Shown: piece by piece, positions 55,600 to 64,000 of the stretch
Layout of the letters: each line of letters begins with the position of its first letter
Position numbering within the stretch: the stretch's first letter is position 1
DNA from: JACRCT01 sp049841135
Lineage (GTDB): Bacteria > Myxococcota > Myxococcia > Myxococcales > UBA5297
Length of the DNA stretch: 64,000 nucleotides
Assembly (NCBI GenBank): GCA_049841135.1
Contig: JASGHK010000008.1
Coordinates: forward strand, 434,001-498,000
Direction of reading: 5' to 3'
The notes under the pieces: model-generated
Told to the model about the DNA's origin: nothing
Seen by the model: only the letters and a program-made list of their open reading frames with translations
Databases searched by the model: none
Position numbers and translations under genes: made by a program

Positions 55600-56928
55600 G
55601 TGAAGTTCGCCAAGCTCGCACTCGGCGCGGTCATCGTGGGCCTGCTCGTCGCGCTGGTGCCCGAGTTGTTCGGGCCCGGCCCCCGTGCCGACTTCGGCGT
55701 GGGCGAGAAGCTGAAGACCGGCGCCATCTTGTTGCCCCTGGGTCTCATCTTCCTCGGTGGCCTGCTGACCGCGCTGACCCCTTGCGTCTATCCCCTCATC
55801 CCGATCACCGTGTCGGTCTTCGGCGCCAAGCAGTCCGAGGGGCGGGGCAAGTCTCTCGCGTTGACCAGCGTCTACGTCCTGGGCATCGCGGTGATGTTCA
55901 CCTCGCTCGGCGTCGTGGCGGCTTTGACCGGGATGGCCTTCGGCTCCCTGCTGGGCAACCCCTGGTTCGTGACCGGGCTGGCGGTGCTCTTTGCGACCTT
56001 TGCTGCCTCGATGTTCGGCGCCTTCGACATGCAGCTGCCCGCCTCGCTGCAGACCAAGCTCGCCGGGGTCGGCAAGGCCGGCTTCGCCGGAGCCTTCGTG
56101 ATGGGTCTGGTCGCGGGCATTGTGGCCGCCCCCTGCACCGGTCCGGTCCTCTCGGGAGTCCTGGTACACGTGGCCGCGACCCAGAACGTCGTGCTCGGAG
56201 CCGTCCTGCTGTTCTCCTATGCGCTTGGCCTGGGGGTCCCCTTCTTCCTCATCGGCGCCTTCTCGCTGTCGCTACCCAAGAGCGGGTCCTGGATGGACTC
56301 GGTCAAGTCGGTCTTCGGCATCGCGTTGCTGGCCCTGGCCGCGATGTACGTCCGCGACGCCTTTCCTGCCCTCAGGCAGGTGCTGACCATCAAGACCGTG
56401 GCCTTCGGTGCAGTCATCGCCGCGGGGCTCGTCGGAGTCGGCATCCTCGTCGGCGCAGTGCACCGCAGCTTCGGCTCGTGGCCGGTCGACGGCGTGCTCA
56501 AGAGCCTGGGAGTCCTGCTGGCGGTCATCGGGCTGACCCTGCGGCCCGGGGCTCCGCTGGCGAAGCCATCTGCGGTGCAGCGTGCCGAGTGGCTCACCAG
56601 CGAGGAGAAGGCTCTGGCGCAGGCCCAGACCTTCCACAAGCCGGTGCTCATCGACTTCTTCGCGGAGTGGTGCACGGCCTGCAAGGAGCTCGACCGGTAC
56701 GTCTACACCGACGACCTCTTCCTCCACGAGGCCGGCCGCTTCATCCTGGTGAAGATCGACGGGACGGAGTCCACCGATGCGCTGGAGGCGCTCTACAAGA
56801 AGTACAAGGTCGAGGCGCTCCCGACGGTGGTCTTCATCGACTCGAGCGGGAAGGTCCACGAGGACAAGACCATCGACGGCTACATGAAGCCCACCGACTT
56901 CGTCGCCCTCATGAAGAAAGTCCCCTGA
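55600..56928 (+). CDS. DsbD-like thiol:disulfide interchange protein
   Basis: A 442-residue membrane reductase carrying electrons from cytoplasmic thioredoxin to periplasmic thiols. GTG start with GGAGG upstream. Eight-helix transmembrane domain with its two cysteines (LTALTPCVYPLIPITVSV and GIVAAPCTGPVLSGV), then a C-terminal thioredoxin domain with FFAEWCTACKELDRYV. It lacks the N-terminal DsbD-alpha domain of E. coli DsbD, as in many ScsB/CcdA-fused forms. Divergent from the isc operon. Confidence 0.9.
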   Translation: MKFAKLALGAVIVGLLVALVPELFGPGPRADFGVGEKLKTGAILLPLGLIFLGGLLTALTPCVYPLIPITVSVFGAKQSEGRGKSLALTSVYVLGIAVMFTSLGVVAALTGMAFGSLLGNPWFVTGLAVLFATFAASMFGAFDMQLPASLQTKLAGVGKAGFAGAFVMGLVAGIVAAPCTGPVLSGVLVHVAATQNVVLGAVLLFSYALGLGVPFFLIGAFSLSLPKSGSWMDSVKSVFGIALLALAAMYVRDAFPALRQVLTIKTVAFGAVIAAGLVGVGILVGAVHRSFGSWPVDGVLKSLGVLLAVIGLTLRPGAPLAKPSAVQRAEWLTSEEKALAQAQTFHKPVLIDFFAEWCTACKELDRYVYTDDLFLHEAGRFILVKIDGTESTDALEALYKKYKVEALPTVVFIDSSGKVHEDKTIDGYMKPTDFVALMKKVP

Positions 56929-56941
56929 TCAGGAAGGCTCC

Positions 56942-57604
56942 GTGGACGCCGCCGTCTCATCCTCACGCCGCAACCCCAACCCCAAGCCGCTGCTCGCCGT
57001 GCTCATGGGCATCGCGTTGTTCGGCGGCTCGTGCACGGTCCAGCAGATCATCGGCACCTCCGCCGAGGCGAAGGCAGACAAGGACCTGGCGGCGCTCCTC
57101 TCCGACGCGGACAAGGACCCCGAGCAGGGAGCGAAGGTGTTCGCGGCGATGGAGACGATGGCCGCCGAGCAGACCCGCGTGTTTCAGCGCTTCCGCCCGT
57201 ACACGACGGTCTTGGGCCTGGTGCTGGCGACGCTCTACTCCTTCGCGTTCCTGTCCGGCATGCGCGCCTGGAACTTCGTCCCGGGCGCCTTGGCGCCGCT
57301 CTCCAAGGTGGCGGTGCTCATCTTGCCGTCGCGGGTAGCCCTCGCTGCGGTGGATCTCGCCACGGCCAAGGCGCTCGAGCCCGCCGCCATGGCGTTCGGG
57401 GCGACGCTCGCCCAGGCGCAGAAATCGACACCGCCCGACCAGTTCGAGGCGTTGACCAGGACGCTGGCCCAGACGGCATCTTGGCTCAGCCTGGGCACGG
57501 CACTCGTCGTCTGCGCCATCTTCCATTTCGCCTGGCGCTACTTTCAACGGCCCGACGTCGTGGCCTACTTCGACAAGATGGCCGGGCCGCCTCGGGAGGA
57601 GTGA
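56942..57604 (+). CDS. Membrane protein of unknown function
   Basis: A 220-residue protein starting with GTG. Predicted membrane segments are near 18-35 (LLAVLMGIALFGGSCTV), 85-105 (TTVLGLVLATLYSFAFLSGM), 120-145 and 190-210 (LSLGTALVVCAIFHFAWRYF). No recognised domain. It begins 13 bases after the DsbD-like gene, and its TGA overlaps the GTGAGTG start region of the next gene, so it is part of that operon. Confidence 0.65.
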   Translation: MDAAVSSSRRNPNPKPLLAVLMGIALFGGSCTVQQIIGTSAEAKADKDLAALLSDADKDPEQGAKVFAAMETMAAEQTRVFQRFRPYTTVLGLVLATLYSFAFLSGMRAWNFVPGALAPLSKVAVLILPSRVALAAVDLATAKALEPAAMAFGATLAQAQKSTPPDQFEALTRTLAQTASWLSLGTALVVCAIFHFAWRYFQRPDVVAYFDKMAGPPREE

Positions 57605-58510
57605 GTGCGTCCCGGCCTCTACCTCGTCCACAAGCCGGTCGGCGCCACGAGCTTCCAGCTCGTCCAGTCGTTCATGGCCGACGAGGCCGCCGACGCGAAG
57701 GCCGAAGGCCGCAAGCCCCTGCCGATGTGCCACGGCGGCACGCTCGATCCGTTCGCCGAAGGCCTGCTCCTGATGCTCGTGGGCCAGACCACTCGGTTGA
57801 TGGACCTGTTCCACGCCGCGCCCAAGGTCTACGAGGCGGAACTCGCCTGGGGCCTGGAGACGGACAATGGCGACCTCGCCGGAGTCGAGATCTTGCGGGG
57901 CGACGCGTCGCGGCTGACACCCGAAGCGCTGGACGCCGCGCTGCCGCAGTTCCTGGGGTGGCGCGACCAGGTTCCACCGGCGACCAGCGCCAAGAAGATC
58001 GGCGGCGAACCCGCCTACAAGAAGGCTCATCGCGGTGAAGAGGTCGTCCTCCCTCCCTCGAAGGTCTTCCTCCACAGCGCGCGCTGGCTCTCGCACACGC
58101 TTCCGTCGTCAAGCCGTGTCGAGCTGACCTGCCGCGGCGGCTTCTACGTCCGCGCCTTGGCGCGGGACCTTGGCCGGACGCTCGGCTGCGGGGCGCACGT
58201 CCACAGCTTGCGACGCTCTGCCATCGGCCCCTGGAACGACCCGCCGCCGGGCGAGCGGATCCTCATCAGCGGTGACGGTCTGCTGCCCTGGTGTCCCTCG
58301 AGACAGCTGAGCGAACGCGACCTCGACGATCTCCGCCACGGACGCCCCATCCCCAAGGGCGAGTTGAGCCCGCCAGGATGGCCCCTCCCGGAGGGCTTCC
58401 CGGATCCCAAGGCGCCCGTCCGCGCACTCCAAGACGGCAAGCTCTGGGCGATGCTGCGCGATGACGGAGAGACCCTCTCGACGTTCGCGAACTTGCGGGG
58501 CGGGCTGTAG
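57605..58510 (+). CDS. truB: tRNA pseudouridine-55 synthase, TruB-like
   Basis: A 301-residue pseudouridine synthase. YLVHKPVGATSFQLVQSF opens the catalytic domain and MCHGGTLDPFAEGLLLMLVG carries the catalytic Asp motif GGTLDP. Further motifs are YEAELAWGLETDNGD, QVPPATSAKKIGGEPAYKKA and VELTCRGGFYVRALARDLG, the conserved RALARDLG helix. GTG start. The TruB motifs are intact; the C-terminal region is atypical but may contain a PUA-like fold. No rbfA or infB neighbours, unlike the usual truB setting. Confidence 0.85.
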   Translation: MRPGLYLVHKPVGATSFQLVQSFMADEAADAKAEGRKPLPMCHGGTLDPFAEGLLLMLVGQTTRLMDLFHAAPKVYEAELAWGLETDNGDLAGVEILRGDASRLTPEALDAALPQFLGWRDQVPPATSAKKIGGEPAYKKAHRGEEVVLPPSKVFLHSARWLSHTLPSSSRVELTCRGGFYVRALARDLGRTLGCGAHVHSLRRSAIGPWNDPPPGERILISGDGLLPWCPSRQLSERDLDDLRHGRPIPKGELSPPGWPLPEGFPDPKAPVRALQDGKLWAMLRDDGETLSTFANLRGGL

Positions 58511-58519
58511 GAGCCTGGG

Positions 58520-59164
58520 CTACGGCCCCTTGAGGAGCCGGCCAAGCCGCCGTTCGTCGAAGCCGAGCATCAGCTCGCCCATGGCGTCGATGACCGGGAC
58601 ACCACCGAAGGCCATGTTGGCGCGGCGCATCTTGCGCTGCATCTCCGCCGAGGCGCGCTCGTCCTTCTCCACGTCCCTGTCCGAGAACGGGATGCCGTTG
58701 GCCTTGAACCACGCCCGCGCCTGGGCACAGGCCCCGCACCATGAAGTCCCGTAGAGCACGACCCGATGACCGCCGTCGTCGGGCTCCTCCACAACCTGGA
58801 AGTCCCCATCGCGGATCGAGCGGTCGACCCCGATGCGGCTGACCACCGAGTGCGGCCAGGCGCCGTTCTCCTCGCGCGAGAGGTCGGCGATGTAGACGAA
58901 CTGGTCCGCCTTGAGCTCCTCGGCGCCCCTGGAGAGATCGCGGACGAGCACCTGCTTGCGACGCTCCTCCGGCACCTTCTCGGCAGAGTCGACGTCGTGG
59001 AGCTTGCCGTCCGCGTCCACGTAGGTGAACAGCAGGTCCCTGCGCTCCTTCTTGAAGACGACCTCCGGCGGAGCCACAGGAGCAGCGGCGTCGGGCGCCG
59101 GGGTCGCGGCCTTCGTGCAGCCGGCCACGACCAGACCGGGGACGAGCAGAATCCAAGCCTTCAT
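58520..59164 (-). CDS. Lipoprotein with glutaredoxin-like domain
   Basis: A 214-residue lipoprotein. The signal peptide ends in a lipobox (LVPGLVVAGC). A middle domain (DLLFTYVDADGKLHDVDSAE) is followed by a glutaredoxin/thioredoxin-like module with LYGTSWCGACAQARAWFKAN (CxxC) and the cis-Pro segment FGGVPVIDAMGELM. It is likely a periplasmic thiol-redox protein and could receive electrons from the nearby DsbD-like protein. No clear Shine-Dalgarno for the ATG at 59164. Confidence 0.75.
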   Translation of the reverse strand: MKAWILLVPGLVVAGCTKAATPAPDAAAPVAPPEVVFKKERRDLLFTYVDADGKLHDVDSAEKVPEERRKQVLVRDLSRGAEELKADQFVYIADLSREENGAWPHSVVSRIGVDRSIRDGDFQVVEEPDDGGHRVVLYGTSWCGACAQARAWFKANGIPFSDRDVEKDERASAEMQRKMRRANMAFGGVPVIDAMGELMLGFDERRLGRLLKGP

Positions 59165-59210
59165 GCGCGAGGAGTCTACTCGGCGCTGGCTCGGCGTGAA
59201 GACCTGGACC

Positions 59211-59846
59211 TCAGAAAACCCGGAAGCCGAAGCCGACCATGCCCTCGGCACTGACCCGGGTCGTCTGCTGGACACCCGAGCGGAAGTCGGGGCCGACAGC
59301 GGCGCTGAGGGCGAGGAAGTACTCGCGCGTGAGGGCAAACTCGGCGCCGCCGCCGACGAGCGCCAGCACCTTCGCGCTCCCGCCGTCGTTGAGTGCTATC
59401 TCGGTCGGCACCTTGAGGAAGGCTAAGAGGCTCACCGGGGAGCTGACCTGGTAGCTCAGGCTGGTGCCGACCTCGAAGCGGACTCCGCCGCCGCCGCGGT
59501 TGGCGTTGTCCGCCCAGCGGGCGCCGGCCGAGGCGAAGCCGCCGAGGCGCCCATCCACCGAGAGGTTCAAGCCCCCATGGTCATAGAGCGTCCGACGGCC
59601 CATGGCGGTGGCGAAGAAGTCTGTCGCGATCCAGTCGAAGCCCACCTCTGCTCCGACCTCGAACGACGCGTAGCCCTGGCGGAAGCCGGCGCGGACGGAG
59701 GGGTAGCCCATCATCCCGTAGACGGCCTGTCCTCCGCGGACCAGCGGGGCAGCGGCGACGGCCCCAAACGGCTCCTCGGCATGAGCCGGCAGGCTGGCGA
59801 CGAGAGCGATTCCGAGGGTGAGCGTGGCCAGGACGTTGGGCTTCAT
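59211..59846 (-). CDS. Outer-membrane-like beta-strand protein
   Basis: A 211-residue exported protein. Signal peptide LATLTLGIALVASLPAHA, then amphipathic strands (VRAGFRQGYASFEVGAEVGF, VRFEVGTSLSYQV, VSAEGMVGFGFRVF) ending in Phe, the usual C-terminal outer-membrane signature. AGGAGGAA precedes the ATG at 59846. Function unknown; probably a small porin-like or structural barrel. Confidence 0.68.
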   Translation of the reverse strand: MKPNVLATLTLGIALVASLPAHAEEPFGAVAAAPLVRGGQAVYGMMGYPSVRAGFRQGYASFEVGAEVGFDWIATDFFATAMGRRTLYDHGGLNLSVDGRLGGFASAGARWADNANRGGGGVRFEVGTSLSYQVSSPVSLLAFLKVPTEIALNDGGSAKVLALVGGGAEFALTREYFLALSAAVGPDFRSGVQQTTRVSAEGMVGFGFRVF

Positions 59847-60000
59847 GCGATTCCTCCTACCTTGTCGCACCCAAGGGTAACCCCGCGCGAAGAGCAGGCA
59901 ATTTTTCGTCCACCCCTTGGCTCTACAGCCTTGTGACGGGGCGTAGCCCGCCGCAGGAAGTAGGTGCCGGAAGTGGATAGAACCGATCAGAAGACGGGTG

Positions 60001-60606
60001 CTACCGCGCCATCTCCTTCTCGCGTTCCAGCGCCGCCTTGCGGTGGATCTCGTCGGCCTTCTTCATCCGCTCGAGCTCGTCCGGGCCGTTGCTGGCTCGC
60101 AGGCTCAGATAGATGAAGACGCCGCCCACCGCCAGAACCGCGGGAATGAGGACGACGAGCAGCGTCCGGAGCCACACGCTGCCTCGCTTCTCAACAACGC
60201 GGACCGGTTGGTTCCGGATGTCGTCTTCCAGCGTGTTCGGCAACTCGAACTTGGGAGCCGCCTGAGCCCGCTCGAGCGCCTGCTTGTCGTACTTGGATTG
60301 GAAGTCACCCATCTCCAGTGCGTTGGCGCCGATGCGGTGCGCGCCAGCCGCCTCGCGCGACTTGCCCAGCACTTCCGCGAAGTCGATCTTCAGCGGCGGA
60401 GCAGCGGGGCGCGTCACCGGCGTCGATACGACCTTGGTGGCCGCCTGGCGGTCGACCTTGGGAGCGGGTTCAGGGGACGAGGTGGGGATGGGCGCTTCAG
60501 TCCCGCCCAGGCTGCTCGTACGAGGAGCAACGCGGGTCGCAGAGTTGGGATCGAGCGGGTCGAACTCCAACTCGTCCTGCTCTCCCTGCTTGTGCGGGTC
60601 GACCAT
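60001..60606 (-). CDS. Single-pass membrane protein of unknown function
   Basis: A 201-residue protein. The first 135 residues are cytoplasmic, acidic then Pro/Ala-rich (QDELEFDPLDPNSATRV; KIDFAEVLGKSREAAGAHRI). One membrane helix (LRTLLVVLIPAVLAVGGVFI) and a charged helical tail (DELERMKKADEIHRKAALER) follow. No known domain. No ribosome binding site is evident at the ATG. Confidence 0.6.
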   Translation of the reverse strand: MVDPHKQGEQDELEFDPLDPNSATRVAPRTSSLGGTEAPIPTSSPEPAPKVDRQAATKVVSTPVTRPAAPPLKIDFAEVLGKSREAAGAHRIGANALEMGDFQSKYDKQALERAQAAPKFELPNTLEDDIRNQPVRVVEKRGSVWLRTLLVVLIPAVLAVGGVFIYLSLRASNGPDELERMKKADEIHRKAALEREKEMAR

Positions 60607-60729
60607 CGTGCGGCGATTCTAGCCGCCCGCTGCCCGGCCCCTCAATGCACCCGACCGGTCGTTTTCTTGCCTACCTGGTCCTACATGCCACTATCGCGGT
60701 GTAGCGACCGCACTTTCGAGGAGCTTTCG

Positions 60730-61174
60730 ATGACCCCGCGCACGATGGACCGCCGCAATCGCAATCGCGAATCCCTCTTCCTCAGCCGCCGCCGCTACCC
60801 GCGACTGATGGTGAAGGCCGACGTCTTCTACGAGAGCGAGGAGGCGGTCGCGTTCGCTGAGAAGGTCGACGTCAGCATGCGTGGACTCTTCGTCCCCTGC
60901 CGCTTCCCCGACCGCCGGGAGGGCGCGCGGGCGACCGTGCACATCGACCTGGGTGAGGGGCCGATGGTCAAGGCGGAGACCGAGGTCCTCCGCGCCTTCG
61001 AGGGCGCCAAGGCCGGCATGGCCCTGCAGAATCGTCTCCATGCCCGAAGCCGACCGTCTGCGTTTCGCTGCGTTCCTGCTGCGCAAGGGTGGCCTGTCGA
61101 TGCTCCCGCAGCTCGACCGTCGATTCCACACCGTGGCCATCGCGCCCCGGACGTTGGAGTCGTTGTCGGCTTAG
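60730..61174 (+). CDS. PilZ domain protein (frameshifted here)
   Basis: About 147 residues. SRRRYPRLMVKADVFYES has the RxxxR c-di-GMP site and AEKVDVSMRGLFVPCRF the DxSxxG strand (D-V-S-M-R-G), so binding is plausible. The frame breaks near 61031: CTGCAGAATCGTC where CTGCAGATCGTC continues as MALQIVSMPEADRLRFAAFL. GAGGAG precedes the ATG. It lies upstream of the large DUF4388 protein on the same strand. Confidence 0.8.
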
Positions 61175-61299
61175 CGGCGTCCGAACCCCGGACTGAACCG
61201 TACGCTCGGTCGTCAGTGCGGCCGAGGCCCGAAGAAAATCGGGGCTTTGGCGCGAAGCCGGACCGGGGCAGAATGTGCGCTTCGCTCTGGGAGGCCCGC

Positions 61300-63345
61300 A
61301 TGGGCAAGGCACCGGTCCTCATCGCCGATCCCGACTCGCGCGTCGCGTCGCTGGCGGCGCACGGCCTGCGCAAGGAAGGCTTCGAGGTCCTCGTCGCCAA
61401 CCGCGGCGAGGACGCCCTGGCCATGCTCGCGGGGGTCCCCTCGCTCGTCTTCTGCGAGGTGGCGCTCCCCGGAGTCGACGGCATCTCGCTGTGCGAGAAC
61501 ATGCGCAAGGAGCCGGCGACCCGCGAGGTGCCGTTCTTCCTGCTCTCCCGAAAGCATGACCGGTCCGAGCACGATCGCGCCATCGCGGCCAAGGCAGACG
61601 ATCTCCTGGTCAAGCCGCTCTACGCGCGCGACCTCATCATCCTTGCCAAGCTCTTCGCTGGGCGCTCGACGAACGACTCCTACCTCGAGGGCAACCTCAA
61701 GAGCCTGCCCTTCTTCTTCTTGCTGCGCGCGCTCACCTCCGGACAGCGCAGCGGCGAGCTGCACGCGCCAGAGGAGAAAGCGGTCGTCCACTTCCGAGAG
61801 GGCAAAGCGATCGAGGCGGTGGCCGGCGACCTGACCGGCGAGGCCGCCATCAACCGGCTGCTCCTGCTCTCGCAGGGACCTTTCTCCATCCGGCTTGGCC
61901 CCGTGCTCCTGCGCGGGACCCTGTCGCACTCGGTGCGCGACCTCGTCACCCAGGACGAGCCGCGGCGCAAGCGCTTCGCCGAGGCGGTGAAGCTGATGGG
62001 CGGGCCCGAGACGCGGCTGGCCATCGACTTTCCGGTCCTGACCCGCGAGCTGCCCAAGCTGCCGACCTCCATCGAGCAGATCGTCCGGCTCTTCGACGGC
62101 AAGCGCACCCTCCTCGAAGCGTTGCGCGCCTCGGACCTCGAGGAGGTGCTGACGGCGGAGGCCGTGCTGCGCCTGCGCACGACCGGCATCCTCACCCCGG
62201 TCCTCGACGACCCGAAGCCGCCCACGGCTGACGTGAAGCTCTTCGAGCCCCGTGACGACGAAGCCATCCTGCAGATGCGGAAGCTCTTCCCCGATGGCGC
62301 CCCGCTCGAGGTCTCGGAGTCGACTCCGCGCGAGGTCCGCGACTGGTTCGTCGTGGCGACGCCGGTCCTTCCCATCCACGAGCTGATGTCGGTGCGCGAC
62401 GGGGGCTGGGTTGCCCAGAGCGCCAGCGAGGCCGGCAAGCAGCTGCAGACCGCCGTCGGCGCCGAGGCGCTCACCGAGATCGACGAGAAGATCGCGGCGC
62501 TCGAGCCGAAGCCCGCGCCGGAGCCCAAGCCCGCCGTGGCCGGCACGACCAAGGTCGAGGCAACCGAGTTCGAGTCGGCGCCCACGCCTGTTCCCGGGTT
62601 CCGCCCCACCGACCCCTATGGCGCGGTCCCCGCCAGCGCCCCGGCTGCGGCGTCGACCCGCGTCGCGACGCCGCTGCCGTCGCCTTCGCCGTCGCCGAAC
62701 ACGGCGGACCTCCTCGCCGAGCGAGACTTCTTCACCGAAGAGTCCGACGGCTTCTTCGACCGATTCATCGACGTCGTCGGCACCAGCCGCATGGGCAAGG
62801 CGCTGGTCGTCATCGGCGCGCTCGCCTTCGGCGTCTCGCTGGGCATCATCGTCCCCTTCTTTTTGATGAAGCGCCCGGCCCAGACCATCCAGCTGCCGCC
62901 GCCACCCCCGCCCCAGCGCGCCGCGCCCGCCACGTTGCCGACCCCGCCTCCGGTGCCCGAGGAGCCCACGCCGCCAGAGCCGTCACCCGAGGTGACCGCC
63001 TGGCTCGCCGAAGGTCAGGCGCTCTACGACAAGGGCCAGGCAGCCGCGGCGCTCGTGCCACTGGAGAAGGCCGCCGGCGCTGCCCCGGAGCTTGCGAGCG
63101 CTCACATCCTCATCTCCCTCGCGCGTCTCGACGCTGGCAAGTTCGAGGGAGCCGAGGCCGCGGCGAAGAAGGCGCTCGAGTTGGCCCCCGAGGAGCCTCG
63201 AGCACACCTGGCCATGGGCACGGTGCTGCAGGCTCGCGGGCAGGACAAGGCTTCCAGGCCCTTCTTCGAGAAGTACCTGTCTTTGGCGCCCAAGGGCGAA
63301 CATGCCCAGGACGTCCGGGCGATCCTGAAGGCGCTGCCGCAGTAA
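61300..63345 (+). CDS. Receiver-DUF4388-TM-TPR protein
   Basis: A 681-residue myxobacterial-type regulatory protein. An N-terminal receiver (APVLIADPDSRVASLAAHGL) has Glu at the phospho-acceptor position (SLVFCEVALPGVDG) with an intact Lys (LLVKPLYARD). A DUF4388/PATAN module follows (LEGNLKSLPFFFLLRALTSG; VVHFREGKAIEA), then a winged-helix-like region near residues 240-300, a Pro/Ala linker, one membrane helix near 520 (ALVVIGALAFGVSLGIIVPF), a poly-Pro segment and two or three TPRs at the end. GGGAGG precedes the ATG. Cytoplasmic sensing with a periplasmic TPR platform is the likely layout. Confidence 0.75.
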   Translation: MGKAPVLIADPDSRVASLAAHGLRKEGFEVLVANRGEDALAMLAGVPSLVFCEVALPGVDGISLCENMRKEPATREVPFFLLSRKHDRSEHDRAIAAKADDLLVKPLYARDLIILAKLFAGRSTNDSYLEGNLKSLPFFFLLRALTSGQRSGELHAPEEKAVVHFREGKAIEAVAGDLTGEAAINRLLLLSQGPFSIRLGPVLLRGTLSHSVRDLVTQDEPRRKRFAEAVKLMGGPETRLAIDFPVLTRELPKLPTSIEQIVRLFDGKRTLLEALRASDLEEVLTAEAVLRLRTTGILTPVLDDPKPPTADVKLFEPRDDEAILQMRKLFPDGAPLEVSESTPREVRDWFVVATPVLPIHELMSVRDGGWVAQSASEAGKQLQTAVGAEALTEIDEKIAALEPKPAPEPKPAVAGTTKVEATEFESAPTPVPGFRPTDPYGAVPASAPAAASTRVATPLPSPSPSPNTADLLAERDFFTEESDGFFDRFIDVVGTSRMGKALVVIGALAFGVSLGIIVPFFLMKRPAQTIQLPPPPPPQRAAPATLPTPPPVPEEPTPPEPSPEVTAWLAEGQALYDKGQAAAALVPLEKAAGAAPELASAHILISLARLDAGKFEGAEAAAKKALELAPEEPRAHLAMGTVLQARGQDKASRPFFEKYLSLAPKGEHAQDVRAILKALPQ

Positions 63346-63384
63346 GGCTTCCGTTCGGCGGGAAAGCGGAGCCCGGGATGGAAT

Positions 63385-64000
63385 TCAGACTCGCTCGGCC
63401 GCCTGGTTGCTCAGGTGGATGACCGCCTCGAAGAGGGCGCGCATCCCCTGCTTCGGCTCGCCCACCGCCGGGACGACGCCTCCGACTCCCTTGAGCGGCT
63501 TCGGGACCTCGCCCTCCCCAAGGAGGAGCAGCGGGATCTTCGCCTCGCGCGCCAGCCAGGAGGCGAGCCGCAGCGTGGCCGGGCCGCTATCCAGCGCGAG
63601 CGCGCCAAGCGCCCCGGCTGCAAACGGGCGCCACAGAGGCATCGCCTCGTCTGCGCCGGGGATGGTGCACAGCTCCACGCGTAGACCGTCGGGGAAGTCC
63701 AGCCGCGCCCAGGTGCCGAGCAGCTCCGGGGTCGGCTGCCGTTGCACCTTGAAGCCAGGAAGGTCGCCCAGCCGCCCCAGGAAGCTGCGGACCACGCGCT
63801 GGGATTCGGCGACCAGCACCGCCTTGCCCACCACCTCCTTGGCAGCAGGACGGCCGCGCAGGATGCGCGCGCGCAAGGCGTGCTGCTCGGCGGGCCCCAG
63901 AAGAGGCCCTCCCGTGGGCGCATCAGCGGCGGGGGCGACTTGGGCGATGCCCTTGTCGAGCAACGCGGCGATGGCGGCCAGTACCTCGAAGTCGGTGGCG
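63385..64000 (-). CDS. DUF4388-type protein, C-terminal part (cut by window edge)
   Basis: Partial: the frame is open to the end of the window. The visible part begins TDFEVLAAIAALLDKGIAQV, the last helix of a DUF4388-associated winged-helix region. After a linker there is a domain resembling a degenerate small GTPase: GKAVLVAESQRVVRSFLGRL (no P-loop GxxxxGK[ST]), a middle strand LRVELCTIPG and ALFEAVIHLSNQAAERV. Such fusions are common in myxobacteria near MglA-type polarity systems, but the GTP-binding motifs are not intact here. Confidence 0.6.
   Translation of the reverse strand, partial: ATDFEVLAAIAALLDKGIAQVAPAADAPTGGPLLGPAEQHALRARILRGRPAAKEVVGKAVLVAESQRVVRSFLGRLGDLPGFKVQRQPTPELLGTWARLDFPDGLRVELCTIPGADEAMPLWRPFAAGALGALALDSGPATLRLASWLAREAKIPLLLLGEGEVPKPLKGVGGVVPAVGEPKQGMRALFEAVIHLSNQAAERV

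Overview
This 64 kb window is very GC-rich, almost wholly coding, and has the gene content of a myxobacterium (Myxococcota / former Deltaproteobacteria). The evidence is the type IV pilus cluster with the myxobacterial accessory genes pilG/H/I beside pilS/pilR/pilA and pilMNOPQ, a bacterial mevalonate operon, several DUF4388 and PilZ proteins, many hybrid or atypical histidine kinases and sigma-54 activators, and a complete isc operon. I see no rRNA, tRNA, CRISPR array, insertion sequence or prophage.

Layout. 0-13.3 kb: type IV pilus locus. On the minus strand lie two pilins, a PilG-like TPR protein, the PilI permease, PilS, PilR, a small HTH protein and pilMNOPQ; pilH is divergent from pilA. 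pilA has a good -24/-12 promoter matching the sigma-54 activator PilR. 13.3-22.6 kb: a GT39-like glycosyltransferase, an acyl-CoA carboxylase beta subunit, RNase HII, PilZ and SAF-domain proteins, a sigma factor operon and a cupin. 22.6-30.9 kb: a kdp potassium uptake operon (two 29-residue ORFs, kdpF among them, then kdpABC, a small membrane protein, a kinase-less KdpD and a separate histidine kinase). It is preceded by a near-perfect sigma-54 promoter with inverted repeats upstream, and faces a convergent sigma-54 response regulator. 30.9-40.4 kb: a minus-strand chain of a zinc-ribbon protein, a histidine kinase, a ThDP enzyme, two citrate-synthase-like proteins without canonical catalytic residues, a DUF4118 hybrid kinase and the sigma-54 regulator. 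41-47.5 kb: mevalonate operon (fni, mvaA, mvk, mvaD, pmk, alpha/beta hydrolase). 48.4-55.3 kb: iscS-iscU-iscA-hscB-hscA-fdx-iscX plus a chemoreceptor-like gene. 55.6-64 kb: a DsbD-like reductase, a TruB-like protein, lipoprotein, membrane and PilZ proteins, and two DUF4388 proteins, one cut by the window edge.

At least 16 breaks of reading frame occur inside otherwise well conserved genes (pilP, pilR, pilI, the carboxylase, kdpA, kdpD, hscA and others), each repaired by one base or occasionally two. They are not random. Six fall where the repaired sequence reads GAGCTC, three where it reads CAGATC, and four in G/C homopolymers. This looks like context-specific sequencing or consensus error, possibly caused by base modification, rather than mass gene decay. 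I annotate these genes across the break.
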